From assembly GCF_013409365.1 (NCBI RefSeq), contig NZ_JACCBA010000001.1:1922001-1986000 (forward strand): a stretch of DNA of 64,000 nucleotides, given 5' to 3'. The stretch is from Actinomadura luteofluorescens. GTDB lineage: Bacteria > Actinomycetota > Actinomycetes > Streptosporangiales > Streptosporangiaceae. Under the pieces are notes generated by a model. That model saw only the letters and a program-made list of their open reading frames with translations. It ran no database searches and was not told where the DNA came from. Positions 9,516 to 16,945 of this stretch are shown one piece after another. A program made the position numbers and the translations under genes. The number at the start of each line of letters is the position of its first letter. The first letter of the stretch is position 1.

Positions 9516-9542
9516 CCGGCCTGCTCGCAGGAGTCCGTTGCC

Positions 9543-10046
9543 TCACCGGCCCTCCCGGGCAGCCTCACAACCGATGACCTCCGCGGCGCCCCAGTCGGGA
9601 ACGTGCCGCACCCATTCCGGCCCTTCCTTCGGACCGAACAGATACCGGTGCGGGACGATCTCACGAATGGCGCGGTGCACGTCCAGCCGGTCGTCGATCA
9701 TGTGGGTGATCCCGAGTTCCGCGCAGTGCCGCGCCTTGTCCTGCCGCTTCCGGCAGAACCGCACGTTGCCCCGCGGCAGACCCGTCCGCCCGTAGAAGTC
9801 GTGGTGGTCGAGCCAGGCCAGCGTCCTTTCCCGCACCCGGTCCCCGCACTTGGAGATGATCCACGCCCGTCCGTCGAAGGCCTCGATCAGCCCGGGCAGC
9901 ACTTCGTAGACGCCGTCCGTCGCGGGGGACGCGAGGGCCTCCTCGAAACTCCCGTCGAGGAACGCGGTGTCGTCCTCACCGGGAGCCCTGAGCCCGCCAT
10001 GAATGACCCGGCCGAAATCGACGCCGAGTCGCGGTTCGATGTTCAT
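9543..10046 (-). CDS. HAD-like (putative hydrolase) family protein
   Basis: 167 residues. The layout is that of a small HAD-superfamily domain. Motif I is near residue 10 (LGVDFGRVI), a motif II/III stretch is ISKCGDRVRERTLAWL, and the C-terminal acidic motif is THMIDDRLDV. The usual DxDx(T/V) motif I is DFGRV, so the second Asp, the general acid/base of HAD phosphatases, is Gly. The protein may therefore be a phosphotransferase variant, a binding protein or inactive. Similar uncharacterised proteins are familiar from Streptomyces. It is divergent from the LysR gene, and its stop lies just outside the IS element. kptA and this gene would have been near convergent neighbours before that insertion; a shared RNA-phosphate role is speculation. 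Confidence 0.75.
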   Translation of the reverse strand: MNIEPRLGVDFGRVIHGGLRAPGEDDTAFLDGSFEEALASPATDGVYEVLPGLIEAFDGRAWIISKCGDRVRERTLAWLDHHDFYGRTGLPRGNVRFCRKRQDKARHCAELGITHMIDDRLDVHRAIREIVPHRYLFGPKEGPEWVRHVPDWGAAEVIGCEAAREGR

Positions 10047-10101
10047 GCCCCCACCCTCAGCCCGAGCGCCCTAAAACAGAACTATCGATCACCCTCACAG
10101 C

Positions 10102-10107
10102 TATAGT
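10102..10107 (+). promoter_or_regulatory. -10 element TATAGT for a leaderless LysR transcript
   Basis: TATAGT is a near-perfect -10 hexamer ending 8 bases before the ATG at 10116, so transcription would begin at or next to that ATG. It also forms the right half of an ACTAT-N17-ATAGT inverted repeat starting at 10081, which could be the regulator's own binding site, as is common for LysR proteins. Confidence 0.5.
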
Positions 10108-10115
10108 CCGTGCCT

Positions 10116-11036
10116 ATGGATCTGAGCCGCCTGTCCACGGACGCGCTCGCCTCGTTCGCGGTCTTCGCCGACCACCTCAACTTCACCCGCGCCGCCGAAG
10201 CACTCCACATCTCCCAGCCCGCCCTTCACGTCAAGGTGCAGAAACTCGCCGACACCCTGGGCCGTCCCCTCTACACCCGGCAGGGGCGCCGCCTGGCCCT
10301 CACCCCCGCCGGCGAGCAGGTCGCCCGCTTCGCCCGCGACCTCGACGCCCGCATGACGGCGTTCCTCGCGGACGTCCACGGCACGTCCCCGTCCCGCGTC
10401 CCGGCCCTGGCCGCAGGCGAGGGCGCCTACCTCTACCTCCTCGGCGGCGTCGTCCGCCCCGGCATCCGCCTGATCAACGGCGACCGCGCCCGCACCCTCG
10501 CCGCCGTCCGCACGGGCCGCGCCGACCTGGGCGTCGCCGTCCTCGACGTGCTGCCCGCCGACATCACCGCCGTCCCGCTGGCGTCCTATCCCCAGACCCT
10601 CGTCATGCCGGACGGCCACCCCCTCGCCGCGCGGCCGCACCTCACCCTCGCCGACCTCGCCGGCGCCTCCCTCGTCGTCCCGCCTCCCGAGGGCCCGCAC
10701 CGCATCACCCTCGAACGCGCCCTGCGCGCCGCCGAGGTGCCCTGGTCGCTGGCCGTCGAGGCCTCCGGCTGGCCCCTGATGCTGCACTTCGCGTCCCTCG
10801 GCGTCGGCCTCGCCGTCGTCAACGGCTGCGTCCCCCCTCCTCCGGGCCTGGCGGCGCGCGAGATCATCGACCTGCCCGCCGTCCCCTACTACGCTCTCCA
10901 CCTGCCGGGCAGGGCCGACGACCCCCTCGTCACCGACCTCCTGACCGCCGTCCGCGCATCGCTGAGGAGCACGCCGTGCACTTCGAGACCTCCGTCGACA
11001 TCGACGCCCCGCCCGAAACCGTCTGGAACCTCCTGA
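10116..11036 (+). CDS. LysR family transcriptional regulator
   Basis: 306 residues from ATG 10116, preferred over GTG 10110 because a TATAGT -10 element places the transcript start at this ATG. The N-terminal winged helix-turn-helix (ALASFAVFADHLNFTRAAEALHISQPAL, then LGRPLYTRQGRRLALTPAG) is canonical LysR. The remainder is a periplasmic-binding-like effector domain (VPALAAGEGAYLYLLGGVV, GRADLGVAVLDVLPADITAV). LysR proteins usually control a divergent gene, here the HAD-like gene, and themselves. The effector is unknown. The 3' end overlaps the downstream SRPBCC gene by 61 bases, so the two are translationally linked or the last residues of LysR are non-conserved tail. Confidence 0.93.
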   Translation: MDLSRLSTDALASFAVFADHLNFTRAAEALHISQPALHVKVQKLADTLGRPLYTRQGRRLALTPAGEQVARFARDLDARMTAFLADVHGTSPSRVPALAAGEGAYLYLLGGVVRPGIRLINGDRARTLAAVRTGRADLGVAVLDVLPADITAVPLASYPQTLVMPDGHPLAARPHLTLADLAGASLVVPPPEGPHRITLERALRAAEVPWSLAVEASGWPLMLHFASLGVGLAVVNGCVPPPPGLAAREIIDLPAVPYYALHLPGRADDPLVTDLLTAVRASLRSTPCTSRPPSTSTPRPKPSGTS

Positions 11037-11398
11037 AGGACGTCGAGCGCTGGCCCGACATGACCGCCTCGATGGACCGCGTCGAGATCCTGGACAGGCC
11101 CTTCGCCCTCGGCAGCCGGGCCCGCGTCCACCAGCCGAAACTCCCCGCGACCGTCTGGACCGTCACCGCCTTCGACGAGAACGGGACCTTCACCTGGGAG
11201 TCCCGCTCCACCGGCGTCACCACGACCGGGGCCCACGAGATCACCCCCACCCCCGACGGCGGATGCACCGTCCGCCTCACCCTCGACCAGAAGGGCCCCC
11301 TGGCCCCCCTCTTCGCCCTCCTGGCCGGCCGCCTCACCCGCCGCTACGTGACGATGGAGGCCGAGGGTCTGAAAGCCAAGGCCGAACCAGCCGGCTAG
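10976..11398 (+). CDS. SRPBCC (START/Bet v1-like) family protein
   Basis: 140 residues from a GTG start that lies inside the end of the LysR gene. The N-terminus MHFETSVDIDAPPETVWNLL and the following DVERWPDMTASMDRVEIL are the classic opening strand, helix and WP signature of SRPBCC/polyketide-cyclase-like proteins. The rest is the expected curved beta sheet with a long C-terminal helix. These proteins bind hydrophobic ligands or act as cyclases or aromatases; the ligand cannot be deduced. The overlap with LysR implies one transcript, so it may be a target or partner of that regulator. Confidence 0.88.
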   Translation: MHFETSVDIDAPPETVWNLLKDVERWPDMTASMDRVEILDRPFALGSRARVHQPKLPATVWTVTAFDENGTFTWESRSTGVTTTGAHEITPTPDGGCTVRLTLDQKGPLAPLFALLAGRLTRRYVTMEAEGLKAKAEPAG

Positions 11399-11689
11399 AA
11401 CGACCGCCCGGCAGCCGAACGGCGCCTCGTCACAACGGCCGCCATTGCCCAGTCGCGTCGCCCGACACTTTCAACGAGGTGCTCCTGCTGGTGAGGCTGC
11501 GCCGCAGCGGGCGCCCCGCCGACCGCCGCCACCCGCTCGGCTACGCAAGGAGCACTTCGCACTTCGCGGCGCGGCCCCGAAGAGCGGGCCCCGTGGTCGC
11601 CCCTCCGTGTGCGCGGTCGCCCAACCACGACCGGGCGTGACGGTGTTTCCCTCACCACTCATGGAGGACGCGCCTCCGTGGGACCGTCG

Positions 11690-12235
11690 TCAAGGGGACG
11701 GGCGAAGGCCGACGAGCATGATGCCGAGCGTCCGCCGGCGCAGGTCGGCGTCCCAGCCACCGTGCAGCGCGCCCTGACATGCGCTGACCAGCAGCGCCAT
11801 CACCTCGTCGAGCCGGATCCTCGCGGCCACCGCGCCCGACTCCTGCCCGCGCGCGAGCAGTTCTCCCACCGCGTCGCTCAGCGATCCGAGCGGCCCAGTG
11901 ATCGGCACCTCCATCCCCTCGGCCGCGAGCAGGTTCACGACCGCCCGGTTCGCGGCGGTGCGTTCCACGAGCCGCGCGACGAACTCGAACAGCGCGCCGG
12001 CGGGGTCCCCGCTCGCGACGAGCTCCGCCGCGTCGTCCGTGACCTGCTGCAACAGCCGTTTCATCAACGCCCGCAACAGGTCGGCCTTCGTCGGAAAGTG
12101 CCGGAACACGGTCCCGATCGCCACCCCCGCCCGCCGCGCCACCTCCTCCGTCGACGCGTCCGGCCCGGCAACGGCGAACACCTCCTCCGCCGCCTCCAGG
12201 ATCCGCTCCCGGTTACGCCGCGCGTCCGCACGCAT
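11690..12235 (-). CDS. TetR/AcrR family transcriptional repressor
   Basis: 181 residues. The N-terminal helix-turn-helix (RERILEAAEEVFAVAG, STEEVARRAGVAIGTVFRHF, PTKADLLRALM) is canonical TetR. The C-terminal helical domain resembles the TetR subgroup with an LVERTAANRAVVNLL stretch, and its ligand is unknown. GGGGAGG 6 bases upstream supports the ATG. It is divergent from the SnoaL-like gene across 81 bases containing two identical-arm palindromes, which are almost certainly its operators, so it should repress both itself and the SnoaL-like gene. About 290 bases between the SRPBCC gene and this gene contain nothing I can support. Confidence 0.93.
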   Translation of the reverse strand: MRADARRNRERILEAAEEVFAVAGPDASTEEVARRAGVAIGTVFRHFPTKADLLRALMKRLLQQVTDDAAELVASGDPAGALFEFVARLVERTAANRAVVNLLAAEGMEVPITGPLGSLSDAVGELLARGQESGAVAARIRLDEVMALLVSACQGALHGGWDADLRRRTLGIMLVGLRPSP

Positions 12236-12259
12236 CCGCCGACCTCCCCACTGGACAAC

Positions 12260-12303
12260 ATGAGTCCCGACTCATTATCGTCCCTTCATGAGTCATCACT
12301 CAT
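12260..12303. promoter_or_regulatory. Two TetR operators, ATGAGT-N4-ACTCAT
   Basis: ATGAGTCCCGACTCAT (12260-12275) and ATGAGTCATCACTCAT (12288-12303) share the same perfect 6-bp arms and a 4-base spacer, with centres 28 bases apart. They lie midway between the divergent TetR and SnoaL-like genes, the standard position for operators bound by two TetR dimers. Confidence 0.85.
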
Positions 12304-12316
12304 CTTAGGAGGCCCG

Positions 12317-12721
12317 GTGCCCACCACACCACGTGAACTGTTCCAGCAGATGCAGCAGCGTTGGCTCGGCCACCCGACCGCTCACATCGGCGATCTCCTC
12401 GCCGACGACGCCGTCATCGAAACCCCGTTCGCACCCCCGGGCCAGCCGACCAGATTCGAGAGCAAGCGACAGTTCCTGGAGCTCACCGCCCCGCAGCGGA
12501 CCGCGTTCCCCGTCCGGTTCGACGACTGCCGCACCATCGCCGTCCACGACACCCGCGACCCGAACACGATCGTGGTGGAGTACGAACTGACCGGCACGAA
12601 CACCAACACGGCCAAGCAGTCCACGGCCACATTCATAGCCGTCCTCACAGCACGCCAAGGCAAGGTGGCCCTATGGCGCGAATACCAAAACACCCTGGCC
12701 ATCATGCAGGCCCTCACCTAA
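12317..12721 (+). CDS. SnoaL-like / nuclear transport factor 2-like fold protein
   Basis: 134 residues from a GTG start 4 bases after an AGGAGG ribosome binding site. The opening TPRELFQQMQQRWLG, followed by IGDLLADDAVIETPFAPPGQ and a polar beta-rich second half (TIVVEYELTGTNT, VALWREYQNTLAIMQAL), is the SnoaL-like/ketosteroid-isomerase-like cone fold. Such proteins are small cyclases, isomerases or binding proteins; the substrate is unknown. Expression is almost certainly repressed by the divergent TetR through the two palindromes upstream. GC content and codon bias are slightly lower towards the 3' end than in neighbouring genes, in line with an accessory gene. Confidence 0.82.
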   Translation: MPTTPRELFQQMQQRWLGHPTAHIGDLLADDAVIETPFAPPGQPTRFESKRQFLELTAPQRTAFPVRFDDCRTIAVHDTRDPNTIVVEYELTGTNTNTAKQSTATFIAVLTARQGKVALWREYQNTLAIMQALT

Positions 12722-13223
12722 CCCAGCCAGACCCTCAACCCCCCGCCCCCACCAAAACAAGCCACGCAGATCGCACCAAAACCATTAACACTCACACGAT
12801 CACGCCGGCCGTCAAAACCACCTCTAAAGCCCCCGGCCCCGGCGCCCGCACCAGAACGGGCCACCCCCCTCAGAGAACAACGAACCGTCGGCACCCATCC
12901 CGATCGCCCCAGCATCAAAGCCGCCCCGAAGCCATGGACTCGGTGCCATCCACCATGGCAAACCCGCCGAACTCCAGCATCCAGCGAAGTCAGCCCGCTC
13001 TCCCACCCAGGGCGCGCCGGAACGCCCATTCCGCGCTTGACCCCTTCAACGACCTAAGCGACAGCGGTCAACGCCCACGCGACCGACCAAAGCCGCGACT
13101 TCCCTAGCACCCGATCGGCCTTCCAAAGGCGCGTGCCGGACACACAGAACTTGGGACGCTCCGCGGAACCACCTGCGCTAAAGGGCGGCAACACAACTTC
13201 GCTCGCCAGACCAGATCAGCAGG
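12722..13223. other. 502-base intergenic region, C/A-rich on the + strand
   Basis: No gene is supported here; open frames lack ribosome binding sites and the expected third-position GC. The first 300 bases are strongly C- and A-rich on the + strand with runs such as CCCCCCGCCCCC and less G than the surroundings. The last part holds a degenerate second copy of the holA 3' end, described separately. Confidence 0.7.
13035..13125 (-). pseudogene. Decayed duplicate of the holA 3' end
   Basis: Positions 13053-13125 align with 13311-13391 inside holA. The word AGCGACAGCGGTCAACGCCC is identical in both, and GCACCCGATCG followed by CTTCCA recurs near the end, with a deletion of about 8-10 bases and scattered changes between. 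Similarity extends weakly left to 13035. No open frame survives. It looks like a remnant of a tandem duplication or a recombination scar at the holA-proximal edge of the accessory block. Confidence 0.7.
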
Positions 13224-14177
13224 TCAACCGCGGGCGGCGACAATCCGCGCGACAGTCTTCTCCAGAGCGTAGGCGGGGTCGGCGGCACCGCCCTTAACCT
13301 CCTCGTCGGCCTCAGCGACAGCGGTCAACGCCCGCGCAACTCCATCACCGGACCAGCCCCGCAACTGCCTCTGCACCCGATCGATCTTCCACGGCGGCAT
13401 GCCCAGATCCTTGGCCAGGGCCGCTCCTCGCGCGCCGCGGGGTGCACCGCCGACCTTCGCCAGTCCGCGCACGCCCTGGGCGAGCGCGCTGACGATCAGG
13501 ACGGGCGCCACGCCCGTCGCGAGGGCCCAACGGAGCTGCTCGAGGGCCTCGGCGAGCTGCCCCTCGATCGCCTTGTCCGCCACGGTGAAGCCGCTGACCT
13601 CCGCGCGTCCCCGGTAGTAGCGGGCGATGGCCGCATCGTCGATCTTGCCGCCGGTGTCGGCGACGAGCTGGCTGCAGGCCGCGGCCAGCTCGCGCAGGTC
13701 GTTGCCGACGGCCTCGATCAGCCCCCGCGCGCCGTCCGCCGAGATCTTCCCGCCCGCCTTGCGGATCTCGCTCCGGACGAAGTCGACCCGCTCGCCGGCC
13801 TTGGTGACCTTCGGGCACGCGATCTTGCGCGCCTTGAGCTTCGTCAGCCCGTCCACCAGTGCCTTCCCCTTGGCGCCGCCGGGATGGACGGCGACGAGCA
13901 CGACGTCCTCCGCCGGAGCCTTGGCGTACTTCAGCACCTCGGCCGTCAGGTCCTTGCCCAGATCCTGCGCCGACCGCAGCACCAGCACCTTCCCGCTGCC
14001 GAACAGCGACGGCGACGTCAGCTCCGAGATGCGACCGGGCTCCAGCGCACCGGGCGCCAGATCGATGACCTCGATCTCCGGATCCCCCGCTCGCACGGAC
14101 GCGACGACGTCCCCGATCGCCCGCTCCACGAGCAGCTCTTCGTCACCGACGACCAGAATGATGGACTCAACCGACAC
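13224..14177 (-). CDS. holA: DNA polymerase III subunit delta
   Basis: 317 residues from the GTG chosen (MSVESIILVVGDEELLVERA); an ATG 45 bases upstream would add a non-conserved extension. Delta is the clamp-loader wrench that opens the beta sliding clamp during replication. The N-terminal non-functional AAA+ domain begins LVVGDEELLVERAIG; the middle has LFGSGKVLVLRSAQDLGK, and the C-terminal collar domain has KIDRVQRQLRGWS and LEKTVARIVAARG. Delta proteins lack a working Walker A, as here. It is followed on the same strand by a repeat of its own 3' end. comEC and comEA lie upstream on the same strand, the usual actinobacterial order. Confidence 0.94.
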   Translation of the reverse strand: MSVESIILVVGDEELLVERAIGDVVASVRAGDPEIEVIDLAPGALEPGRISELTSPSLFGSGKVLVLRSAQDLGKDLTAEVLKYAKAPAEDVVLVAVHPGGAKGKALVDGLTKLKARKIACPKVTKAGERVDFVRSEIRKAGGKISADGARGLIEAVGNDLRELAAACSQLVADTGGKIDDAAIARYYRGRAEVSGFTVADKAIEGQLAEALEQLRWALATGVAPVLIVSALAQGVRGLAKVGGAPRGARGAALAKDLGMPPWKIDRVQRQLRGWSGDGVARALTAVAEADEEVKGGAADPAYALEKTVARIVAARG

Positions 14178-14299
14178 CCCTGCAGCATGCCACGCCCCAC
14201 TCACCCCTGCGCCCAACCGCAAGGATCGCCCGCAGCAGCTGACGGGCGGGCGGTGGAGCGTTGATGTCCAGGATTACCTGGGCTCGCGTATTTGGCGGG

Positions 14300-16945
14300 T
14301 CAGTGGCGGGGGATGGTGGTGAGGCCGGATGGGGTGCGGGCTATGGCTATGTCGCCTTCCTTGTCGGTGCGGTGAGTTTGGATGTGGAGGCGGTGCAGGA
14401 GGGCGAGGGTGGTGGCGGACGGGTGGCCGTAGTCGTTGTGGGCGCCGACCGAGATCAGGGCGATGGACGCGTGGGCGGCGGCCAGGAAGGCGGGGTCCTG
14501 GCTGCGTGAGCCGTGGTGGGGGACCTTCAGCACCTGAACGCGGGGGACGCTCCCTTCGAGGACGCGTTGTGCCTCCAGTTCCACGTCGCCGGAGAGGAGG
14601 GCGCTGAAGCCCGGTTTGCGGGCGACGAGGACGACGCTCGCGTTGTTGATCGTGGTGCCGTCGTCCTCGGGCGACAGGGCGGGGGCGGTGGTCAGCGGGG
14701 CGAGGACGGAGAGGGTGAGGTCTCCGACGCGCCACTGCTGGCCGGTCGCGGCGGGATCGATCCGGAGGCCGGAGGTGTGGCGCGCCTCGCGGCCCGAGGT
14801 GCGGGGCGTGATCAGCACCTCGCGGACGGTGCGGCCGTGGCGCACGCCGGAGATGCCGTTGATGTGGTCGGCGTGCGGGTGGGTCAGGACGAGGAGCGGG
14901 ACGTCGGTCACGCCGAGGCGGTGAAGGCAGCGGTCCACCGGAGTGGCGTCGGGGCCCGCGTCCACTACGACGGCTTGGCCGGGGCCCGCCGACAGGGCCA
15001 GGGCGTCGCCTTGCCCGACGTCGCAGGCGACCATCTGCCAACCGGGCGGCGGCCATGAAGGGGCGATGACGCGCAGGGCGACGACCCCGACGAGGACACC
15101 GATCATGGCTGCGGCCGCGAGGAGGCGGAGGCGGTGGCTGCGCAGGGCCAGGGCCGCTGCCCCTGCGCCGAGGAGGAGCGTGGTGCCCAGGGCACCGCTG
15201 GCCCAGGGGATCGTCGCGTAGGGCAGCGAAGCGGCGGTGCGCGCGACCCAGATGATCCAGCCGACGGCCAGGCCGGCGGGCCACACGATCACGCGCGCGA
15301 GCGGCAGGGAGAGCGGCGCGGTGACCGTGGCGAGGGCGCCCAGGATGGTGGCGGGGGCGACGGCCGGGGCCGCGAGCAGGTTCGCGAACACGGAGACGAC
15401 GCCGACCTCTCCGGACAGCATCACCAGGACGGGTGCGACGGCGACCTGGGCGGCGGCCGCGACGGCGAGGGCCGCCGCGAGCGGGCCCGGCATCCGTCGG
15501 GCGAGCCGCTCGCGCCAGGGCGGGGCCAGGACGAGCAGACCGGCCGTCGCGAGGGCCGACAGCGCGAACCCGTAGGAGCGCGCCAGTTCCGGGTCGATGA
15601 GGACGAGGAGCAGCACCGCCGCGGCCAGGACGGGGAGGCCCTGGCGCTGCCGTCCGGTGAACAGCGCCAGGAGGCCGATCAGGCCCATGACGGTGGCCCG
15701 GAGGACGCTCGGTTCGGGGCGGGCGACGACCACGAACGCGCACACCGCGAGGACGGCTACGGGTGGGGCGCGGCGCCGTCCGAGCCCGGCGAGGCGGCAC
15801 AGCCCGAGCACCGCCCCGATGACGATCGCCAGGTTCGCGCCGGAGACCACGAGGAGGTGGGTGAGCCCGGCGGTCCGGAACTCCTCCGCGAGTTCCGGGT
15901 CGAGGCGCGAGGTGTCGCCGACGACCATCCCCGGAAGTACGGCGCGCTTGTCGGGCGGAAGCCGCGCCACGGCCGCTCGCAGCTTCGCCCGCACGTGCTC
16001 CGCGGCGCGCTGGATCTTGGACGGCGGCCCGAGGAAGGTCGGCGGCCCGCGCACGATCACGACCGCGGCGAGCAGATCGGGGCCCCTGGGCGGCACGAAA
16101 CGGCCGCGGAGCCGCACGCGCATGCTGGGAATCGAGCGGAGCCAGCGGGGATCCGCGGCGATCAGAAGCACCGGGACCCGGACCTTGCTCCGCTCGACGG
16201 CCTCCGCGCGGGCGCGAATGATGATCATCGGTCGGCCGTTCCCCGGCTTCGCCTGCGGGTCCCCGGTCACCACGGCCTCGGCGGTTGCGGACCGCTCTGC
16301 ACGGGCCAGGTCGCGCACGGGTCCCGTGCCGACCGCGGTCGTCCGCAGCGCCACCCCGCAGGCCGACGCCGCAGCACATGCCAGCGCCGCCCCCGCAAGA
16401 AGCCGCCACGCACCACCCGATCGCCGCGCCAAGCCGCCCTCCAGCCGCCACGCGGCTGGAAGACGGCCGAGAAAGCGTCCGCTCCGGTCCATGATCGCCC
16501 GCCGTCCACCACCTCCATCCAGCCGACGCGTGGGCGCAGAAGGCTGGCTGAAGAAGCGTCCACGCCGACGAACGGTCGTCCGGCCCGCGGTGCCGCCATT
16601 TGGGTGGTGGTTGGGTGCAGAGTGCGGGTTGTAGGGGCTTCCAGGGCGGCTGGTGTTTGTGTGCTGGGTGGGGCTTGTTTGTGGGCTTTGTGTGGGGGTG
16701 GGAGGCTCGTCGGGAGGGCCTTCTTGATGGCTCGCGCTTGCGGTTCGGGGTGTGCTGTCGTTCGGGGGGTGCGTCGCGGGTGGGGGGCTTGCGGGGGTTA
16801 GTCGGTGGGTGGTCAGGAGGTAGAGGGACGCGGCGGCGGTGGTGGCTGCCAGGACGTAGATGAGGGGCTGGGGCAATCCCAGGGTCGCGGCGGCGGCTAG
16901 CCAGGTGGCGAGGGCCGGGGCCAGGAGGCGGAGGTCGTGGCTCAT
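14300..16945 (-). CDS. comEC: ComEC/Rec2 family DNA uptake channel
   Basis: 881 residues. ComEC forms the membrane channel that takes single-stranded DNA into the cytoplasm. The ATG overlaps the comEA stop as ATGA. Two helices open the protein (DLRLLAPALATWLAAAAT and YVLAATTAAASLYLLT). The competence domain starts about residue 290 with LTHLLVVSGANLAIVIGAV and has several helices. The C-terminal metallo-beta-lactamase-like domain has VACDVGQGDALAL, the metal motif LTHPHADHINGI, and KVPHHGS. Residues about 50-178 are unusual: a Pro/Thr/Ser/His-rich stretch and two degenerate copies of a GRF...RLEGG-type segment replace the short loop normally there. This part is very G/T-rich on the + strand and looks like repeat expansion. 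The frame stays open throughout. Confidence 0.93.
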   Translation of the reverse strand: MSHDLRLLAPALATWLAAAATLGLPQPLIYVLAATTAAASLYLLTTHRLTPASPPPATHPPNDSTPRTASASHQEGPPDEPPTPTQSPQTSPTQHTNTSRPGSPYNPHSAPNHHPNGGTAGRTTVRRRGRFFSQPSAPTRRLDGGGGRRAIMDRSGRFLGRLPAAWRLEGGLARRSGGAWRLLAGAALACAAASACGVALRTTAVGTGPVRDLARAERSATAEAVVTGDPQAKPGNGRPMIIIRARAEAVERSKVRVPVLLIAADPRWLRSIPSMRVRLRGRFVPPRGPDLLAAVVIVRGPPTFLGPPSKIQRAAEHVRAKLRAAVARLPPDKRAVLPGMVVGDTSRLDPELAEEFRTAGLTHLLVVSGANLAIVIGAVLGLCRLAGLGRRRAPPVAVLAVCAFVVVARPEPSVLRATVMGLIGLLALFTGRQRQGLPVLAAAVLLLVLIDPELARSYGFALSALATAGLLVLAPPWRERLARRMPGPLAAALAVAAAAQVAVAPVLVMLSGEVGVVSVFANLLAAPAVAPATILGALATVTAPLSLPLARVIVWPAGLAVGWIIWVARTAASLPYATIPWASGALGTTLLLGAGAAALALRSHRLRLLAAAAMIGVLVGVVALRVIAPSWPPPGWQMVACDVGQGDALALSAGPGQAVVVDAGPDATPVDRCLHRLGVTDVPLLVLTHPHADHINGISGVRHGRTVREVLITPRTSGREARHTSGLRIDPAATGQQWRVGDLTLSVLAPLTTAPALSPEDDGTTINNASVVLVARKPGFSALLSGDVELEAQRVLEGSVPRVQVLKVPHHGSRSQDPAFLAAAHASIALISVGAHNDYGHPSATTLALLHRLHIQTHRTDKEGDIAIARTPSGLTTIPRH

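Larger units (their letters stand above)
8231..9530 (-). mobile_element. IS200/IS605-type element carrying only tnpB
   Basis: The element reads leftward. Its right end is well defined: after the tnpB C-terminal coding region comes a short hairpin and then TCAA on the minus strand (8234 to 8231), the same tetranucleotide that IS608 retains at its right cleavage site. The left end is marked by a 7-bp hairpin at 9492-9515, about 40 bases upstream of the tnpB ATG. The exact left border is not visible; 9530 is an estimate between this hairpin and the HAD-gene stop at 9543. As expected for single-strand transposition there are no terminal inverted repeats or target duplication. It lacks tnpA and so must depend on a transposase elsewhere. 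Confidence 0.75.

Noticed and set aside
11399-11689. Possible genes in the gap between the SRPBCC gene and tetR
   Set aside because: Open frames on both strands lack consistent third-position bias and ribosome binding sites; nothing recognised.
12718-13029. Minus-strand frame of about 100 codons after the SnoaL-like gene
   Set aside because: Gly/Trp-rich translation of a C/A-skewed non-coding stretch; no start signal or family.
14274-16451. 725-codon frame over comEC
   Set aside because: Arg/Pro-rich shadow in another frame of the same strand; ComEC has the full domain set.
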